Shown piece after piece: positions 1 through 9,109 of a DNA stretch of 21,698 nt (position 1 is the first letter of the stretch; each line of letters opens with the position of its first letter). A program made the translations under genes and the position numbers. The notes under the pieces are model-generated. The model saw only the letters and a program-made list of their open reading frames with translations, had not been told where the DNA came from and made no database searches. The stretch is from a virus: IMG/VR virus record IMGVR_UViG_3300017783_000248, positions 1 through 21,698 of that record; one strand, written 5' to 3'.

Positions 1-615
1 AGCGTAACATTTAATTATAACCCCAACTTATCAACAACACCTGTTAATATAGTTGAATCTCAGGTTATTACTGCTGTACAAAATTTCTTTACAACAAATC
101 TAAAAGTATTCGGTGGAATATTTAGAAGATCAAGCTTGCTTACAACTATTGATGAGTTAGATGGTGCTGTATTAAACAGTAAAGTAGATGTAACAGTAAG
201 ACAATCATTTACACCAGCACTAAGCACCGTTCGTACGTATGACATTTATCTTCCGATGCCAATAGCTAGTCCAGATTCTGCAACAGCAAAAATAACTACA
301 AACACCTTTACATTCAACGGTAAGTTGTGTACAATACGAAACGAGTTATCTTCAACTAAGTTGCAAGTTGCTGACATTGATAATAATGTTGAAGTCGATA
401 ACATCGGCCAGTACTTCCCAGCCACAGGAAGAGTGAACTTAGTTGGATTTGCTCCTACTGCTATTTCAGTCGGATCAGATATTTTACTTACAACAGTTCC
501 AGCAAACCAATCAACCGTTAAACCACTAAGAAATTATATCTTAGACTTAGATCCAAATAGAACATCAGCTCGTGGTGTACTGGATTATGAAACTACGGTA
601 ACGGCTCTGTCATGA
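1..615 (+). CDS. 6: Baseplate wedge protein gp6, C-terminal part (5' end outside window)
   Basis: The frame is open from base 1 and ends with TGA at 613-615, so the N-terminal part lies upstream of the window; an apparent TTG start at 136 is internal. The visible 204 residues contain the segment IVESQVITAVQNFF and, after it, LLTTIDELDGAVLNSKVDV, the pattern found near the C-terminus of gp6/baseplate-J-type wedge proteins (a helix, then a 'start-of-strand' segment where the chain tests a boundary value). In T4, gp6 forms the dimeric ring-building core of each baseplate wedge and contacts gp7, gp25 and gp53. The assignment rests on this pattern and on the position immediately before gp7-like and gp8 genes. 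The stop overlaps the next start as ATGA, suggesting coupled translation. The DNA and residue use match the neighbours. Confidence is good for the family, lower for exact equivalence to T4 gp6. Confidence 0.72.
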   Translation, partial: SVTFNYNPNLSTTPVNIVESQVITAVQNFFTTNLKVFGGIFRRSSLLTTIDELDGAVLNSKVDVTVRQSFTPALSTVRTYDIYLPMPIASPDSATAKITTNTFTFNGKLCTIRNELSSTKLQVADIDNNVEVDNIGQYFPATGRVNLVGFAPTAISVGSDILLTTVPANQSTVKPLRNYILDLDPNRTSARGVLDYETTVTALS

Positions 616-1574
616 AAACTTTAACAGACTTTGATAGAAAGCCTCTTAATTTTAGAGAAAGTAAAGTAAGTGAAGTCTTACCTGAACACTATCTATCTGA
701 GTATCCAACACTTATCACGTTTCTTGATAAGTACTATGAATTCATGGATTCTGATGCAACATTTAATTTCGCATCTGCAATTCATGCTATGTATGATGTT
801 CGTGATATTGAAGCTACTAATGTCAGTTTCATTGATAATATCTTAAAGGAACTTGGCCAAGGAATCTTAAATCAAAATTTCTTTTTAGAACCAAGATTTG
901 CAATGAAACTAGTATCACAGTTTTATCGAGTCAAAGGTTCTTTATATTCATCAGAAGGCTTCTTTCGAGCATTCTTTAATTCAGAGGTTGAAATTTCGTT
1001 TCCGAAACGAGACCTGTTTATTGTAGGTGAATCTGAAATTGGTTTTGAGAATCAAAAAGTTATTCAAGATGGTGCACTAAATCAAATTCTTTCTATTCTT
1101 GTAAAATCAGAAGTGCCGGTTGCTACTTGGAGAGAACTATACAAAGCATTTGTCCATCCAGCTGGATTCTTTCTTGGTGCACAAACACTGATAGTTGGCG
1201 TCGGTGATCTTGATGTTAATAGTATGCCTGATAATTTTGCTGATTCTGCTGATCCATTGTTTAGTGCTACTGGTTTAGCTTCACTAACTGGTGATCTAGA
1301 AATGACAGGCATTGGAATAATTGCAGATTCAGAAGTTAGATTTACAATAGACGAACAGATTGCTTCTTATCAGACTATGACAATCGAACAAGCGGCTGCA
1401 ATGTATAATAACATTAAAGATACAATTATTACTGATGGATTTACATTCGATGAAGATAGCGCAGCCACTATACCAGCTGCAATGAGAATGTCTAATACAG
1501 TTGAAACAACAGACCAAGCAAGAAATGAATTGTGGGATAGTGATTCTGACGGCTATGCACTTCAAATAACATGA
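612..1574 (+). CDS. 7: Short baseplate wedge protein gp7-like (C-terminal domain only)
   Basis: This 320-aa protein resembles, from memory, the C-terminal third of T4 gp7 (1032 aa). An early segment PEHYLSEYPTLITFLDKYYE matches T4's PDSYLLQDSNFEAFCEAYIQ; FYRVKGSLYSSEGFFRAFF and SEVEISFP match T4's YSTKGIEASYKFLFKVLY and EEVEIEIE; and WRELYKAFVHPAGFF matches WKSDVIRFVHPVGFG. gp7 clamps gp6 and gp10 in the baseplate wedge. The large N-terminal and middle domains of T4 gp7 are absent. The last ~120 residues (from about 200) are acidic and rich in Asp-Ser, Ala and Met and have no T4 counterpart that I recognise. Start ATG overlaps the gp6 stop (ATGA) with no clear Shine-Dalgarno, so translation is probably coupled. 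Gene order 6-7-[fibre]-8 supports the call. Confidence 0.7.
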   Translation: MKTLTDFDRKPLNFRESKVSEVLPEHYLSEYPTLITFLDKYYEFMDSDATFNFASAIHAMYDVRDIEATNVSFIDNILKELGQGILNQNFFLEPRFAMKLVSQFYRVKGSLYSSEGFFRAFFNSEVEISFPKRDLFIVGESEIGFENQKVIQDGALNQILSILVKSEVPVATWRELYKAFVHPAGFFLGAQTLIVGVGDLDVNSMPDNFADSADPLFSATGLASLTGDLEMTGIGIIADSEVRFTIDEQIASYQTMTIEQAAAMYNNIKDTIITDGFTFDEDSAATIPAAMRMSNTVETTDQARNELWDSDSDGYALQIT

Positions 1575-1581
1575 AATCTAT

Positions 1582-1589
1582 TATAAATA
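1582..1589 (+). promoter_or_regulatory. T4-type late promoter element TATAAATA
   Basis: A perfect match to the T4 late -10 box (TATAAATA, recognised by gp55 sigma with gp33 and the gp45 clamp) lies in the short gap after the gp7-like gene and 24 bases before the ATG at 1614. No -35 box is expected for this class. It would drive the 311-aa fibre gene, gene 8 and those downstream. The match is visible; activity is inferred. Confidence 0.65.
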
Positions 1590-1613
1590 ATGTAAAGAAA
1601 AACGGATTCTAAC

Positions 1614-2549
1614 ATGACAAGACAAGCGATTAGTAGAGGCACATCGGCAAACGCCAGAGACGGCGATACGCTCCGCGATGCAGCTCAAAAGATTAATCAA
1701 AACTTTATAGAAGTTTACACAAAGTTAGGTGGAGACAGTGCTACTTTATCTACTAACGTAGGTTTTACAGCTGCAGGAATTATATTTGAAGGTGATAGCG
1801 CTAATGCTCATGAAACGACATTAGGTGTTACAAACCCTACAAAAGATAATACCATTACACTTCCGGATTCTTCTGGTGAAGTAATATTAACTACAGCAAT
1901 TCAAACGCTTACAAATAAAACTTTAACTGCACCAGTTATTTCAATCATATCAAATACTGGTGTGTTGACATTACCAACGTCAACCGATACACTTGTAGGT
2001 AGAGCCACAGCAGATACGCTTACAAATAAAACTTTGACATCACCTACATTAAGTACTCCAGTTATTAATACTGGTATCAATGATGCTAATGGTGCAGAGA
2101 TGATTCGCTTTACAGCTACAGCATCAGCAGTAAATGACATTTCAATCACAAACGCAGCTACTACAGGATCACCTATCATAGCAGCGGTTGGTGATAATAC
2201 AAATATCAATTTAGATCTAGCAGCTAAAGGTACTGGTGCCATTCGCCATACGCGTAAAGTTGCCTACTCATCAGAAACAAAAACATCTTCTGGTGCAGTT
2301 TCTTTGTTAGTTCCTTTGACTTTATTCAACTCAACTGGTTCTTTGACCATGACAATGGTTAATGGTGTAGTTGTAGGTGAATCTAAAAAGTTTGTAAATA
2401 TTAATACTGGTGCAGCAACAGTTACACCAACAAGCTTTGGTCAAGGTACATCATTCACACTTAGCCAAAACGGGGCTGCTGAATGCATTTGGACTGGTTC
2501 CAATTGGCACCTATTTGGTGATTCAGACAACTTCTTAACAATTACGTAA
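1614..2549 (+). CDS. Fibre-like virion protein inserted between genes 7 and 8
   Basis: This 311-aa protein begins with a predicted helix containing DTLRDAAQKINQNFIEVYTK (about residues 18-37), an N-terminal motif seen in many T4-like marine phage structural proteins and probably the attachment end. The middle is Thr/Ser/Asn-rich beta sequence with two copies of TLTNKTLT (about residues 98 and 135), a repeat common in phage tail fibres. The C-terminal part ends in a compact beta module with ECIWTGSNWHLFGDSDNF, resembling tip modules in which a Trp-rich strand closes the fold. There is no membrane segment or enzyme motif. It follows a late promoter element and is separated from gene 8 by 10 bases. 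Likely a trimeric baseplate-attached fibre or decoration; receptor or partner unknown. Confidence 0.62.
   Translation: MTRQAISRGTSANARDGDTLRDAAQKINQNFIEVYTKLGGDSATLSTNVGFTAAGIIFEGDSANAHETTLGVTNPTKDNTITLPDSSGEVILTTAIQTLTNKTLTAPVISIISNTGVLTLPTSTDTLVGRATADTLTNKTLTSPTLSTPVINTGINDANGAEMIRFTATASAVNDISITNAATTGSPIIAAVGDNTNINLDLAAKGTGAIRHTRKVAYSSETKTSSGAVSLLVPLTLFNSTGSLTMTMVNGVVVGESKKFVNINTGAATVTPTSFGQGTSFTLSQNGAAECIWTGSNWHLFGDSDNFLTIT
1905..2035 (+). repeat. Two copies of a 20-base direct repeat in the 311-aa fibre gene
   Basis: ACGCTTACAAATAAAACTTT occurs at 1905-1924 and again at 2016-2035, 111 bases (37 codons) apart and in the same reading frame. It encodes the repeated TLTNKTL segment. Retention of identical codons suggests recent internal duplication or gene conversion rather than protein-level convergence. 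Confidence 0.9.
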
Positions 2550-2559
2550 GAGATACAAT

Positions 2560-3882
2560 ATGCCAGCAATTATTACTGATACACTTAAGAGAGATCTTCT
2601 TGCAGAAATAAAATCTGATTTTGATAGCGCAGGTAGCGAATACTACGTTGGTCTTGGTCGTTCCGAACTATGGGATGATTCAGATAACGTTGTAACACCT
2701 GTTCAATCAGCAAGAACAATCGATTTATTTAGACGATCATTACAGGGTGTTAAAAAAATACAAGATGTTTCTCATATTGTTCCACGTTACAATTGGTCAT
2801 CTGGTACGATATACAGCGCCTATGATGATAACTTTACAGCCTATCCATCAAATGCTTACTATGTAAAAACAGATGCCAATCAAATATACATTTGTTTACA
2901 GCAAGGTAAGAACGCAACTGGTGCTGCTGTGACATCTACAATTGAACCAACTGGCACTTTAACTACGCCTTTTACAACTGCAGATGGATACGTATGGAAG
3001 TTCTTGTATTCAATTACTGCACTTAAAGCAAATCGATTCTTATCTGCAAACTTTCAACACGTAGAGTTATTAGATTCCGCATCAAATCCTCTTGAAACTT
3101 TACAAATAAACGTTCAGAATGCTGCAGTATCAGGTGAGATTGTAGGATTAGCCGTGACTGGTGGCGGGACAGGATATTCTGGTACACCTACAGTTACAAT
3201 TACTGGAGACGGAGATTCAGCTCAAGCGACTGCTACAATATCAGGCGGTGCAGTTGTAAAACTTGAAATGACAAACCGTGGATCCGGATATTCTTTTGCA
3301 AACGTAAGCTTCTCAACAGGCGCAGCATCAGCTAGAGCAATATTATCTACTCCAGGTGGTATCGGTAAAGATCCTCGTAATGATTTAAGATCAAACGCGC
3401 TTATGTTCAATGGTAGGCCAGATGCTGATGAGAATGGTACACTGCTAATTAATCAAGATTTTAGACAAGTAGGCTTAATTCGTAATCCAAGAATAACTGC
3501 TACAGATTCAGACTTTACTGCCAATGCTGGTTCAACACTTCGTAAATTAACATTCCAAGGTGGTGCAACAGCATTCACAAATGATACGTTCGTGGTCGGT
3601 GCTACGTCTGGTGCGAAAGCTTATGTAACTTCTGCTGATTCTGCAGCTGGAGTATTTTATCATCAAACTGAAACATCAGGATTCAAAGTCTTTCAAGCTG
3701 GAGAATCATTAACTGCTCAAAACGCACTAGGTGCTACAGTTACGGGCACAGCTACACTCGATTCAGATCAACCTGCGACAATAAATAGATACAGTGGTGA
3801 GGTTCTCTATATTGATAATCGCTCAGCGGTTACAAGATCAGCCGGAGAACTACAAGACATTAAAATTATTGTACAACTATAA
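2560..3882 (+). CDS. 8: Baseplate wedge protein gp8
   Basis: This 440-aa protein matches T4 gp8 (334 aa) along its length, as I recall that sequence: YYVGLGRSELWDD (28-40) against the T4 FGRSEPW region, VPRYNWSSGTIY (74-85) against IPRRDW, GYVWKFLYSI (143-152) against GYVWEYLFEI, FRQVGLIRNP (301-310) against FRQISIITNP, and YSGEVLYIDNRSAV (411-424) against HSGEMIYMENRPPI. gp8 is a dimeric wedge component that binds gp10 and gp7 in the T4 baseplate. Two added regions are visible: a Gly-rich beta segment with TGYSGTPTVTITG (204-216) and a Thr/Ala/Gly-rich segment of about 85 residues between RNP and YSGE, where T4 has about 28. A weak AAGAGA lies before the ATG. The next gene starts 13 bases on. 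Confidence 0.9.
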   Translation: MPAIITDTLKRDLLAEIKSDFDSAGSEYYVGLGRSELWDDSDNVVTPVQSARTIDLFRRSLQGVKKIQDVSHIVPRYNWSSGTIYSAYDDNFTAYPSNAYYVKTDANQIYICLQQGKNATGAAVTSTIEPTGTLTTPFTTADGYVWKFLYSITALKANRFLSANFQHVELLDSASNPLETLQINVQNAAVSGEIVGLAVTGGGTGYSGTPTVTITGDGDSAQATATISGGAVVKLEMTNRGSGYSFANVSFSTGAASARAILSTPGGIGKDPRNDLRSNALMFNGRPDADENGTLLINQDFRQVGLIRNPRITATDSDFTANAGSTLRKLTFQGGATAFTNDTFVVGATSGAKAYVTSADSAAGVFYHQTETSGFKVFQAGESLTAQNALGATVTGTATLDSDQPATINRYSGEVLYIDNRSAVTRSAGELQDIKIIVQL

Positions 3883-3895
3883 GAGTTATTAAAAC

Positions 3896-6800
3896 ATGGT
3901 CAGCAAAGTAACACAACAAATATTCGCAACCACGTATAAAGATGATTTTGCAGATAGTGATAACTATCATAGAATTCTATTTAACAGCGGTAAAGCATTA
4001 CAAGCTCGTGAATTAACACAGATGCAAACTATCATCCAAAGCGAAATTGCTCGTTTTGGTCGTAATGTCTTTAATGAAGGTGCTGCTGTTAATCCAGGCG
4101 GACCACTTTTAAATACAAACTATGAATTTGTAAAATTAAACACAACTTCAAATGCTCTTCCAACAGCTTCTATAGCTGGAAATATATTTACCGGCGCAAC
4201 TTCAAACGTAAGAGTAAAAGTTCTTGAGAGTGTTGCAATTTCAGGATCTGATCCTGCAACGTTATATGTACAATATCTTGGTGATGCAACATCAGCAACC
4301 TCACAGTTAAGACTGACACCTGGTGAAAATATAACTGACGGAACAAATACACTTACAGTTCAAACAACAAACACAGCATCAAATCCTGCAATTGGTAGAG
4401 GTTCACGCTTCTCAATTGCTGGCGGAGATTTCTTTGCAAAAGGTCATTTTGTATTCGCGGCTGCTCAGTCATTAATCATACAAAAGTATTCACCAGCTTA
4501 CACTGGCACGATTGGTTTTAAAGCAGTTGAAGATGTTGTAACTGTTACTGACGATAATGCCTTATTTGATAACCAAGGCGATGTACCAAACACTTCAGCG
4601 CCTGGTGCAGATAGATATAGAATTCGTTTAACACTTATTGATCAAGCAAATGTTGATTCAGATGAGATGTTTGTTTATCTTGCTGAGATTAAAAACTCTG
4701 TGATTGTCGATGAAGCTACTGCAACTTCTGGCTATAATGAGATAAATGAAGTCATGGCTCTTCGTACTAAAGAAGAATCAGGCAACTATATTGTTCGTCC
4801 TTTTAAACTTAAGTTTGATGAAGATTCTGCTACAACGCATTTAATTGCTGACGTAAGTGAAGGTACTGCTTACATTAATGGTTACAGAGCAGCTATCAAT
4901 AGACATACAAAGATACGTTTTCAAAAGCCTTCAGCATCATCTACAATTAATAACGAAGTAGTTGCGGCTAACTATGGAAACTTTATTGAAGTAGATTCAT
5001 TGGTAGGTGTTCCAAACGTAAACGAAATGGAACAATGGAATCTTAGAGATTCCGCCGCGAACCAAGGTACTACGATTGGTACTGCAAAAATTCGAAATGT
5101 GGAAGAAGATGGTGCACTTTATAAGTTATCTTTATTCGATATACAAATGTCTGGTAATAACTCTTTCCGATCAGTAAAAAGTATTGCTGCAGACTCAGCT
5201 AACTATGGTAATCTTGTTCTTTCAAACAATGTTGCGGTATTGAATGATGCTGCGAACAACGATTTATTCTTTCCTCTCCCAAATACAAGACCTAGAACAC
5301 TTGCTGATATTTCATATGAAGCTCAGAAAAGATTTACTATCACAACAGATGGTGCAGGGAATGCTTCTCTTGGTTCAGGATTATTAGCGGGCGGAGAAAC
5401 CTGGGCAGGACTTTCTGATTGGGTAGTTGCTATTGACTCATCAGGTCAAAATATTTCAAGCGCAGTTACAATATCTGGTGCTGGTACAACTACAGCCACA
5501 ATCGCTGGTACAGGCGCAGCGAGTTCAAACCTTGAAGTTCTAGCGTTTGTAAATAAATCAGCCGCCACATCAAGAGCAAAGACACTTACCGAAACTACAG
5601 TAACAAGCGCATTGGATTCAGATGGCAACGGCCTTAAATTTTTAGATCTTGGCAAAGCAGACATCTTCGATGTTTCAAGAATCCGTGCAATAGATTCAAA
5701 CGGTGATGATCTAACATCTACGTTTAGGTTTGATAATGGCCAAAGAGATAACTTTTATGATCTAGGTAGACTTATAGTTAAGAGTGGACGTGGTGTACCT
5801 TCAGGAAATGTGTTTGCAAGATTTAGACACTTTGCACATGGTGCTGGTGACTTCTTCTCAGTTAACTCATATTCAATTAATTATGCAGATATTCCATCAC
5901 ATATTCTTGCTAATGGTGATACTGTACAACTCAGAGACGTAGTAGACTTCCGTCCAAGAGTTAATGATGCTGGAACTGGATTCTCTGGCGCTACTGCTAA
6001 AGTTAATTCACTTCCAAAGAACACAGATTTAATTACGCTTGATGCAACATACTACTTAGGTCGTAAAGATAAACTAGTAATTGATACAGAAGCAAATCTT
6101 AAATTAATTCAAGGTGCTGCAGACTTTACACCTCAGTTTCCACAGACACCATCAAATGCTATAGAACTATATAAAATTACATTTAATGCAAACACATTAA
6201 ATGATTCTGACTTAGGTACTCAGCTTATTGACAATAGACGATACACTATGAAAGACATTGGTCAGCTAGATAGGCGAATCAATACTCTTGAAGAAGTTAC
6301 TTCACTGAACCTACTTGAGATCAACACAAACACTCTTCAGGTGTTTGACTCTTCAGGACTGCCAAGAACTAAAGCAGGTTTCTTAGCAGATAACTTTGCT
6401 GATCATAGATTCTCAGATACTAGAGATCCAGCATATTCTGCTGCTATTGATCCAAGAGCGAAAGTATTAAGACCTCAAGCCAATCAAACTAATATACGTT
6501 TAATTTACGATTCAGATTTAAGTACTCAAGCAGTTAAGAAGGGTGATAATATCTACATCGCCCATAATGATGCTGAATTTATTTTTCAAGATGAAGCATC
6601 TGGCGTAGAAAACATTAATCCATTCGCAGTATCAATTAACGAAGGTGTCATTGAACTTTCCCCAGCATCAGACGAGTGGAGAGAAACAGAACTCACTGCG
6701 CCACGAGCAGTTGATGGTGGTAATAGACTTGCTGCTGATAACGCACTCTTATTTAATGAGTGGCAATGGAACTGGCAAGGTCAAGCTGAAGCTTCAGAAG

Positions 6801-9109
6801 ATCTAACCGGTACAGTATTTGCAACCGATAGAACTTCTCAAGGATTTATTCAAACTACTACAACTGATAGAGTTGTGAGTGATGAAACGATTCGTGAAGT
6901 CGTAGGTGAAAGAGTGGTTGATGTTGCTATCATACCATTTATGAGATCTCGTATGATTCATTTCAGAGCGTTTGGTCTTACACCTAATCAGCAATACTAT
7001 GCATTCTTTGACGAAACAGATGTGAATAACTTTGTTCGCGAAGAAGCATTTGTTCGTATGTCAGATGATCCCGAAGATTTTGGTAACAGATTTCAAAATG
7101 CAACAGTACACCCAGACGGCGCTACGTCTTTAACATCTGATGCAAATGGTGTACTTGAAGGTTCATTCTTTATTCCTAACACAAATGCTCTTCGGTTTAG
7201 AACTGGACGTAGAGAGTTTAGACTTGCAAATGCTAACTCAGCGAGAGCAGCAAACTCTACATCCTTAGCATCAGGATTTTATGAAGCAAATGGTGTAATT
7301 GAGACAGTTGAACAAACGATTCAAAGTACTCGAGTAATTACGGTACGTGGCGAAAGAGATGTTGTTGACACTACTCCTCCACCTCCACCACCTGCACCGC
7401 CAAGAGTCGTTGTAGATACACCGACTGTTGTTACTAACACTCCTGTAGTTACAGAACCTACTGTTACTACTACAACAACTACAACTACTACTACAACAGA
7501 AACTGTCACAAATCGTGGAGGCGGCGGTGGTAAAGATCCACTTGCACAATCATTCTTTGTAACAGAACCTACTGGCATATTCTTAACAAAAGCAAGAGTG
7601 TACTTTGCATCGAAACCAGATGTTGCTGGTGGAGATAACCCTGCACCAGTTGCCATGGAAATAAGACCAATGGTTAATGGCCACCCATCTGCTAACACAG
7701 CAGTTCCTGGCGGATTAAGAGTACTAACACCGAACCAAGTTACAACTGTTCCAAGCAATACAGAAGCTTCGATGTTAGCAAATGGCACAGACTTTGTATT
7801 TGAAGAACCAGTGTATCTCGCTGGTGGTGAGGAATATGCATTATGTTTACTTTCAGATACAATTGACTATACAGTTTATGTTGCTGAACCAGGTGAATTC
7901 ATTATTGGTTCAACCGAGAAACGTATTACACGTCAGCCATTATTAGGATCTTTGTTTAAATCTCAAAATGGTAGAACATGGTCAGCCGATCAAACAAAAG
8001 ATATGACATTTAGATTGTTCAAAGCTAACTTCTTACATCAGGAAGCTGAAGTAATTCTTGAAAATGCTGATGTACCAAGACGAGAGTTAGTTGCAGATCC
8101 GTTTAACTTTGACTCAGGATCAAATATATTTACAGTAAGTCATCCGTATCATGGATTTGATTCAGGTGATACAGTTAACTTTAGAGGTATAGATTCTGCT
8201 GGTTCTTTTGCAGGTATTTTAGGTTCTTCAATAACAGGTAACAGAATAGTTGCACATCCAGATCTGTTTGGATATAAAGTATATGCTGACTCTTCAGCCA
8301 CATCATCAATAGTTGCTGGTGGATCAGGTGTAGAAGCTACTCGTAATGTATTATGGGATGTATTAAGTCCAAACGTACAAACTTTGATTCCTGATGCTGG
8401 AACAAGACTTAATGCATTTGGTAAGTTTACTTCTGGCAGATCACCAGCTGGCACCGAAACGAGATTTGTGAAAGATACTTCGTTCTCTTCAATTGCTATC
8501 AATACGAATAATATAGCAACTGCGCCAAAAATGATTGGCCATTCAGTAGTTCAAACTACAAATATTGGTGCTAAATCATCAACTATAAATCTTCGTCTCT
8601 CAACGAATTCAGTTGATGTATCACCAGTTGTAGACATGCAACGTACATCGCTTAGCTTATTTAATAACTTAATTGATAAACAAGATTCTGATAGAGCTAC
8701 GGTTGGATTTAACACACCTCTCATCTTTGTAAATGAAACTGATGCAGATGGTGGTTCGCATCTAGCTAGACACATTACAACTCCAATCTCACTTGCAGAA
8801 ACTGCGGTTGGTTTACGTATCTTGATTGCTGCAAACAAACCTTCTGTTGCTGACTTCCAAGTTTACTTTAGAACCGCTGATGAAGGTACAAACATTCGTG
8901 ATGTAAACTACACTTTAGTTAATCCTGAAAATTCAGTACCGTCTGATGAGAATCCGAACATCTTCAGAGAGTATCGATACTTAGTCGGTGGATTAAATGG
9001 TACACTTACACCATTTACAACATATCAATTGAAGATTGTATTTAGATCAACAAGTAGTGCAAAAGTTCCTGTCATTCAAGACTTAAGAGTAATCGCACTG
9101 GCTACATAA
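3896..9109 (+). CDS. Giant DUF4815-type virion structural protein with Pro/Thr/Gly hinge
   Basis: This is a 1737-aa protein. The N-terminus, with YHRILFNSGKALQARELTQM (about 24-43) followed by FNEGAAVNPGG, is the signature of DUF4815, found in large tail or baseplate proteins of marine T4-like phages. A conserved middle block around nt 6830-7030 contains DRTSQGFIQ and FRAFGLTPNQQYYAFFDETD. Residues 1161-1169 are Pro-rich (six Pro, Ala, two Pro), then come Val/Thr-rich sequence, eleven Thr (1191-1201) and five Gly (1208-1212), which look like a flexible hinge. After it, KDPLAQSFFV opens a C-terminal region that ends in beta sequence (YQLKIVFRSTS). No signal peptide or membrane segment is seen. 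Its place straight after gene 8 suggests it forms an outer baseplate part or fibre base, perhaps in place of T4 gp9-gp12. Function is unproven. It joins the next gene by TAATG. Confidence 0.8.
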   Translation: MVSKVTQQIFATTYKDDFADSDNYHRILFNSGKALQARELTQMQTIIQSEIARFGRNVFNEGAAVNPGGPLLNTNYEFVKLNTTSNALPTASIAGNIFTGATSNVRVKVLESVAISGSDPATLYVQYLGDATSATSQLRLTPGENITDGTNTLTVQTTNTASNPAIGRGSRFSIAGGDFFAKGHFVFAAAQSLIIQKYSPAYTGTIGFKAVEDVVTVTDDNALFDNQGDVPNTSAPGADRYRIRLTLIDQANVDSDEMFVYLAEIKNSVIVDEATATSGYNEINEVMALRTKEESGNYIVRPFKLKFDEDSATTHLIADVSEGTAYINGYRAAINRHTKIRFQKPSASSTINNEVVAANYGNFIEVDSLVGVPNVNEMEQWNLRDSAANQGTTIGTAKIRNVEEDGALYKLSLFDIQMSGNNSFRSVKSIAADSANYGNLVLSNNVAVLNDAANNDLFFPLPNTRPRTLADISYEAQKRFTITTDGAGNASLGSGLLAGGETWAGLSDWVVAIDSSGQNISSAVTISGAGTTTATIAGTGAASSNLEVLAFVNKSAATSRAKTLTETTVTSALDSDGNGLKFLDLGKADIFDVSRIRAIDSNGDDLTSTFRFDNGQRDNFYDLGRLIVKSGRGVPSGNVFARFRHFAHGAGDFFSVNSYSINYADIPSHILANGDTVQLRDVVDFRPRVNDAGTGFSGATAKVNSLPKNTDLITLDATYYLGRKDKLVIDTEANLKLIQGAADFTPQFPQTPSNAIELYKITFNANTLNDSDLGTQLIDNRRYTMKDIGQLDRRINTLEEVTSLNLLEINTNTLQVFDSSGLPRTKAGFLADNFADHRFSDTRDPAYSAAIDPRAKVLRPQANQTNIRLIYDSDLSTQAVKKGDNIYIAHNDAEFIFQDEASGVENINPFAVSINEGVIELSPASDEWRETELTAPRAVDGGNRLAADNALLFNEWQWNWQGQAEASEDLTGTVFATDRTSQGFIQTTTTDRVVSDETIREVVGERVVDVAIIPFMRSRMIHFRAFGLTPNQQYYAFFDETDVNNFVREEAFVRMSDDPEDFGNRFQNATVHPDGATSLTSDANGVLEGSFFIPNTNALRFRTGRREFRLANANSARAANSTSLASGFYEANGVIETVEQTIQSTRVITVRGERDVVDTTPPPPPPAPPRVVVDTPTVVTNTPVVTEPTVTTTTTTTTTTTETVTNRGGGGGKDPLAQSFFVTEPTGIFLTKARVYFASKPDVAGGDNPAPVAMEIRPMVNGHPSANTAVPGGLRVLTPNQVTTVPSNTEASMLANGTDFVFEEPVYLAGGEEYALCLLSDTIDYTVYVAEPGEFIIGSTEKRITRQPLLGSLFKSQNGRTWSADQTKDMTFRLFKANFLHQEAEVILENADVPRRELVADPFNFDSGSNIFTVSHPYHGFDSGDTVNFRGIDSAGSFAGILGSSITGNRIVAHPDLFGYKVYADSSATSSIVAGGSGVEATRNVLWDVLSPNVQTLIPDAGTRLNAFGKFTSGRSPAGTETRFVKDTSFSSIAINTNNIATAPKMIGHSVVQTTNIGAKSSTINLRLSTNSVDVSPVVDMQRTSLSLFNNLIDKQDSDRATVGFNTPLIFVNETDADGGSHLARHITTPISLAETAVGLRILIAANKPSVADFQVYFRTADEGTNIRDVNYTLVNPENSVPSDENPNIFREYRYLVGGLNGTLTPFTTYQLKIVFRSTSSAKVPVIQDLRVIALAT
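7466..7498 (+). repeat. (ACT/ACA)n microsatellite encoding eleven threonines
   Basis: Eleven consecutive ACT or ACA triplets encode the Thr run in the hinge of the DUF4815 protein. The run mixes two synonymous codons, but slippage in units of three could still change hinge length without breaking the frame. Confidence 0.9.

Noticed and set aside
7321-7788. Antisense open frame of 155 codons with long Val and Gly runs
   Set aside because: It is the shadow of the Pro/Thr/Gly hinge of the DUF4815 gene; its composition comes from complementing those codons, and it resembles no protein.
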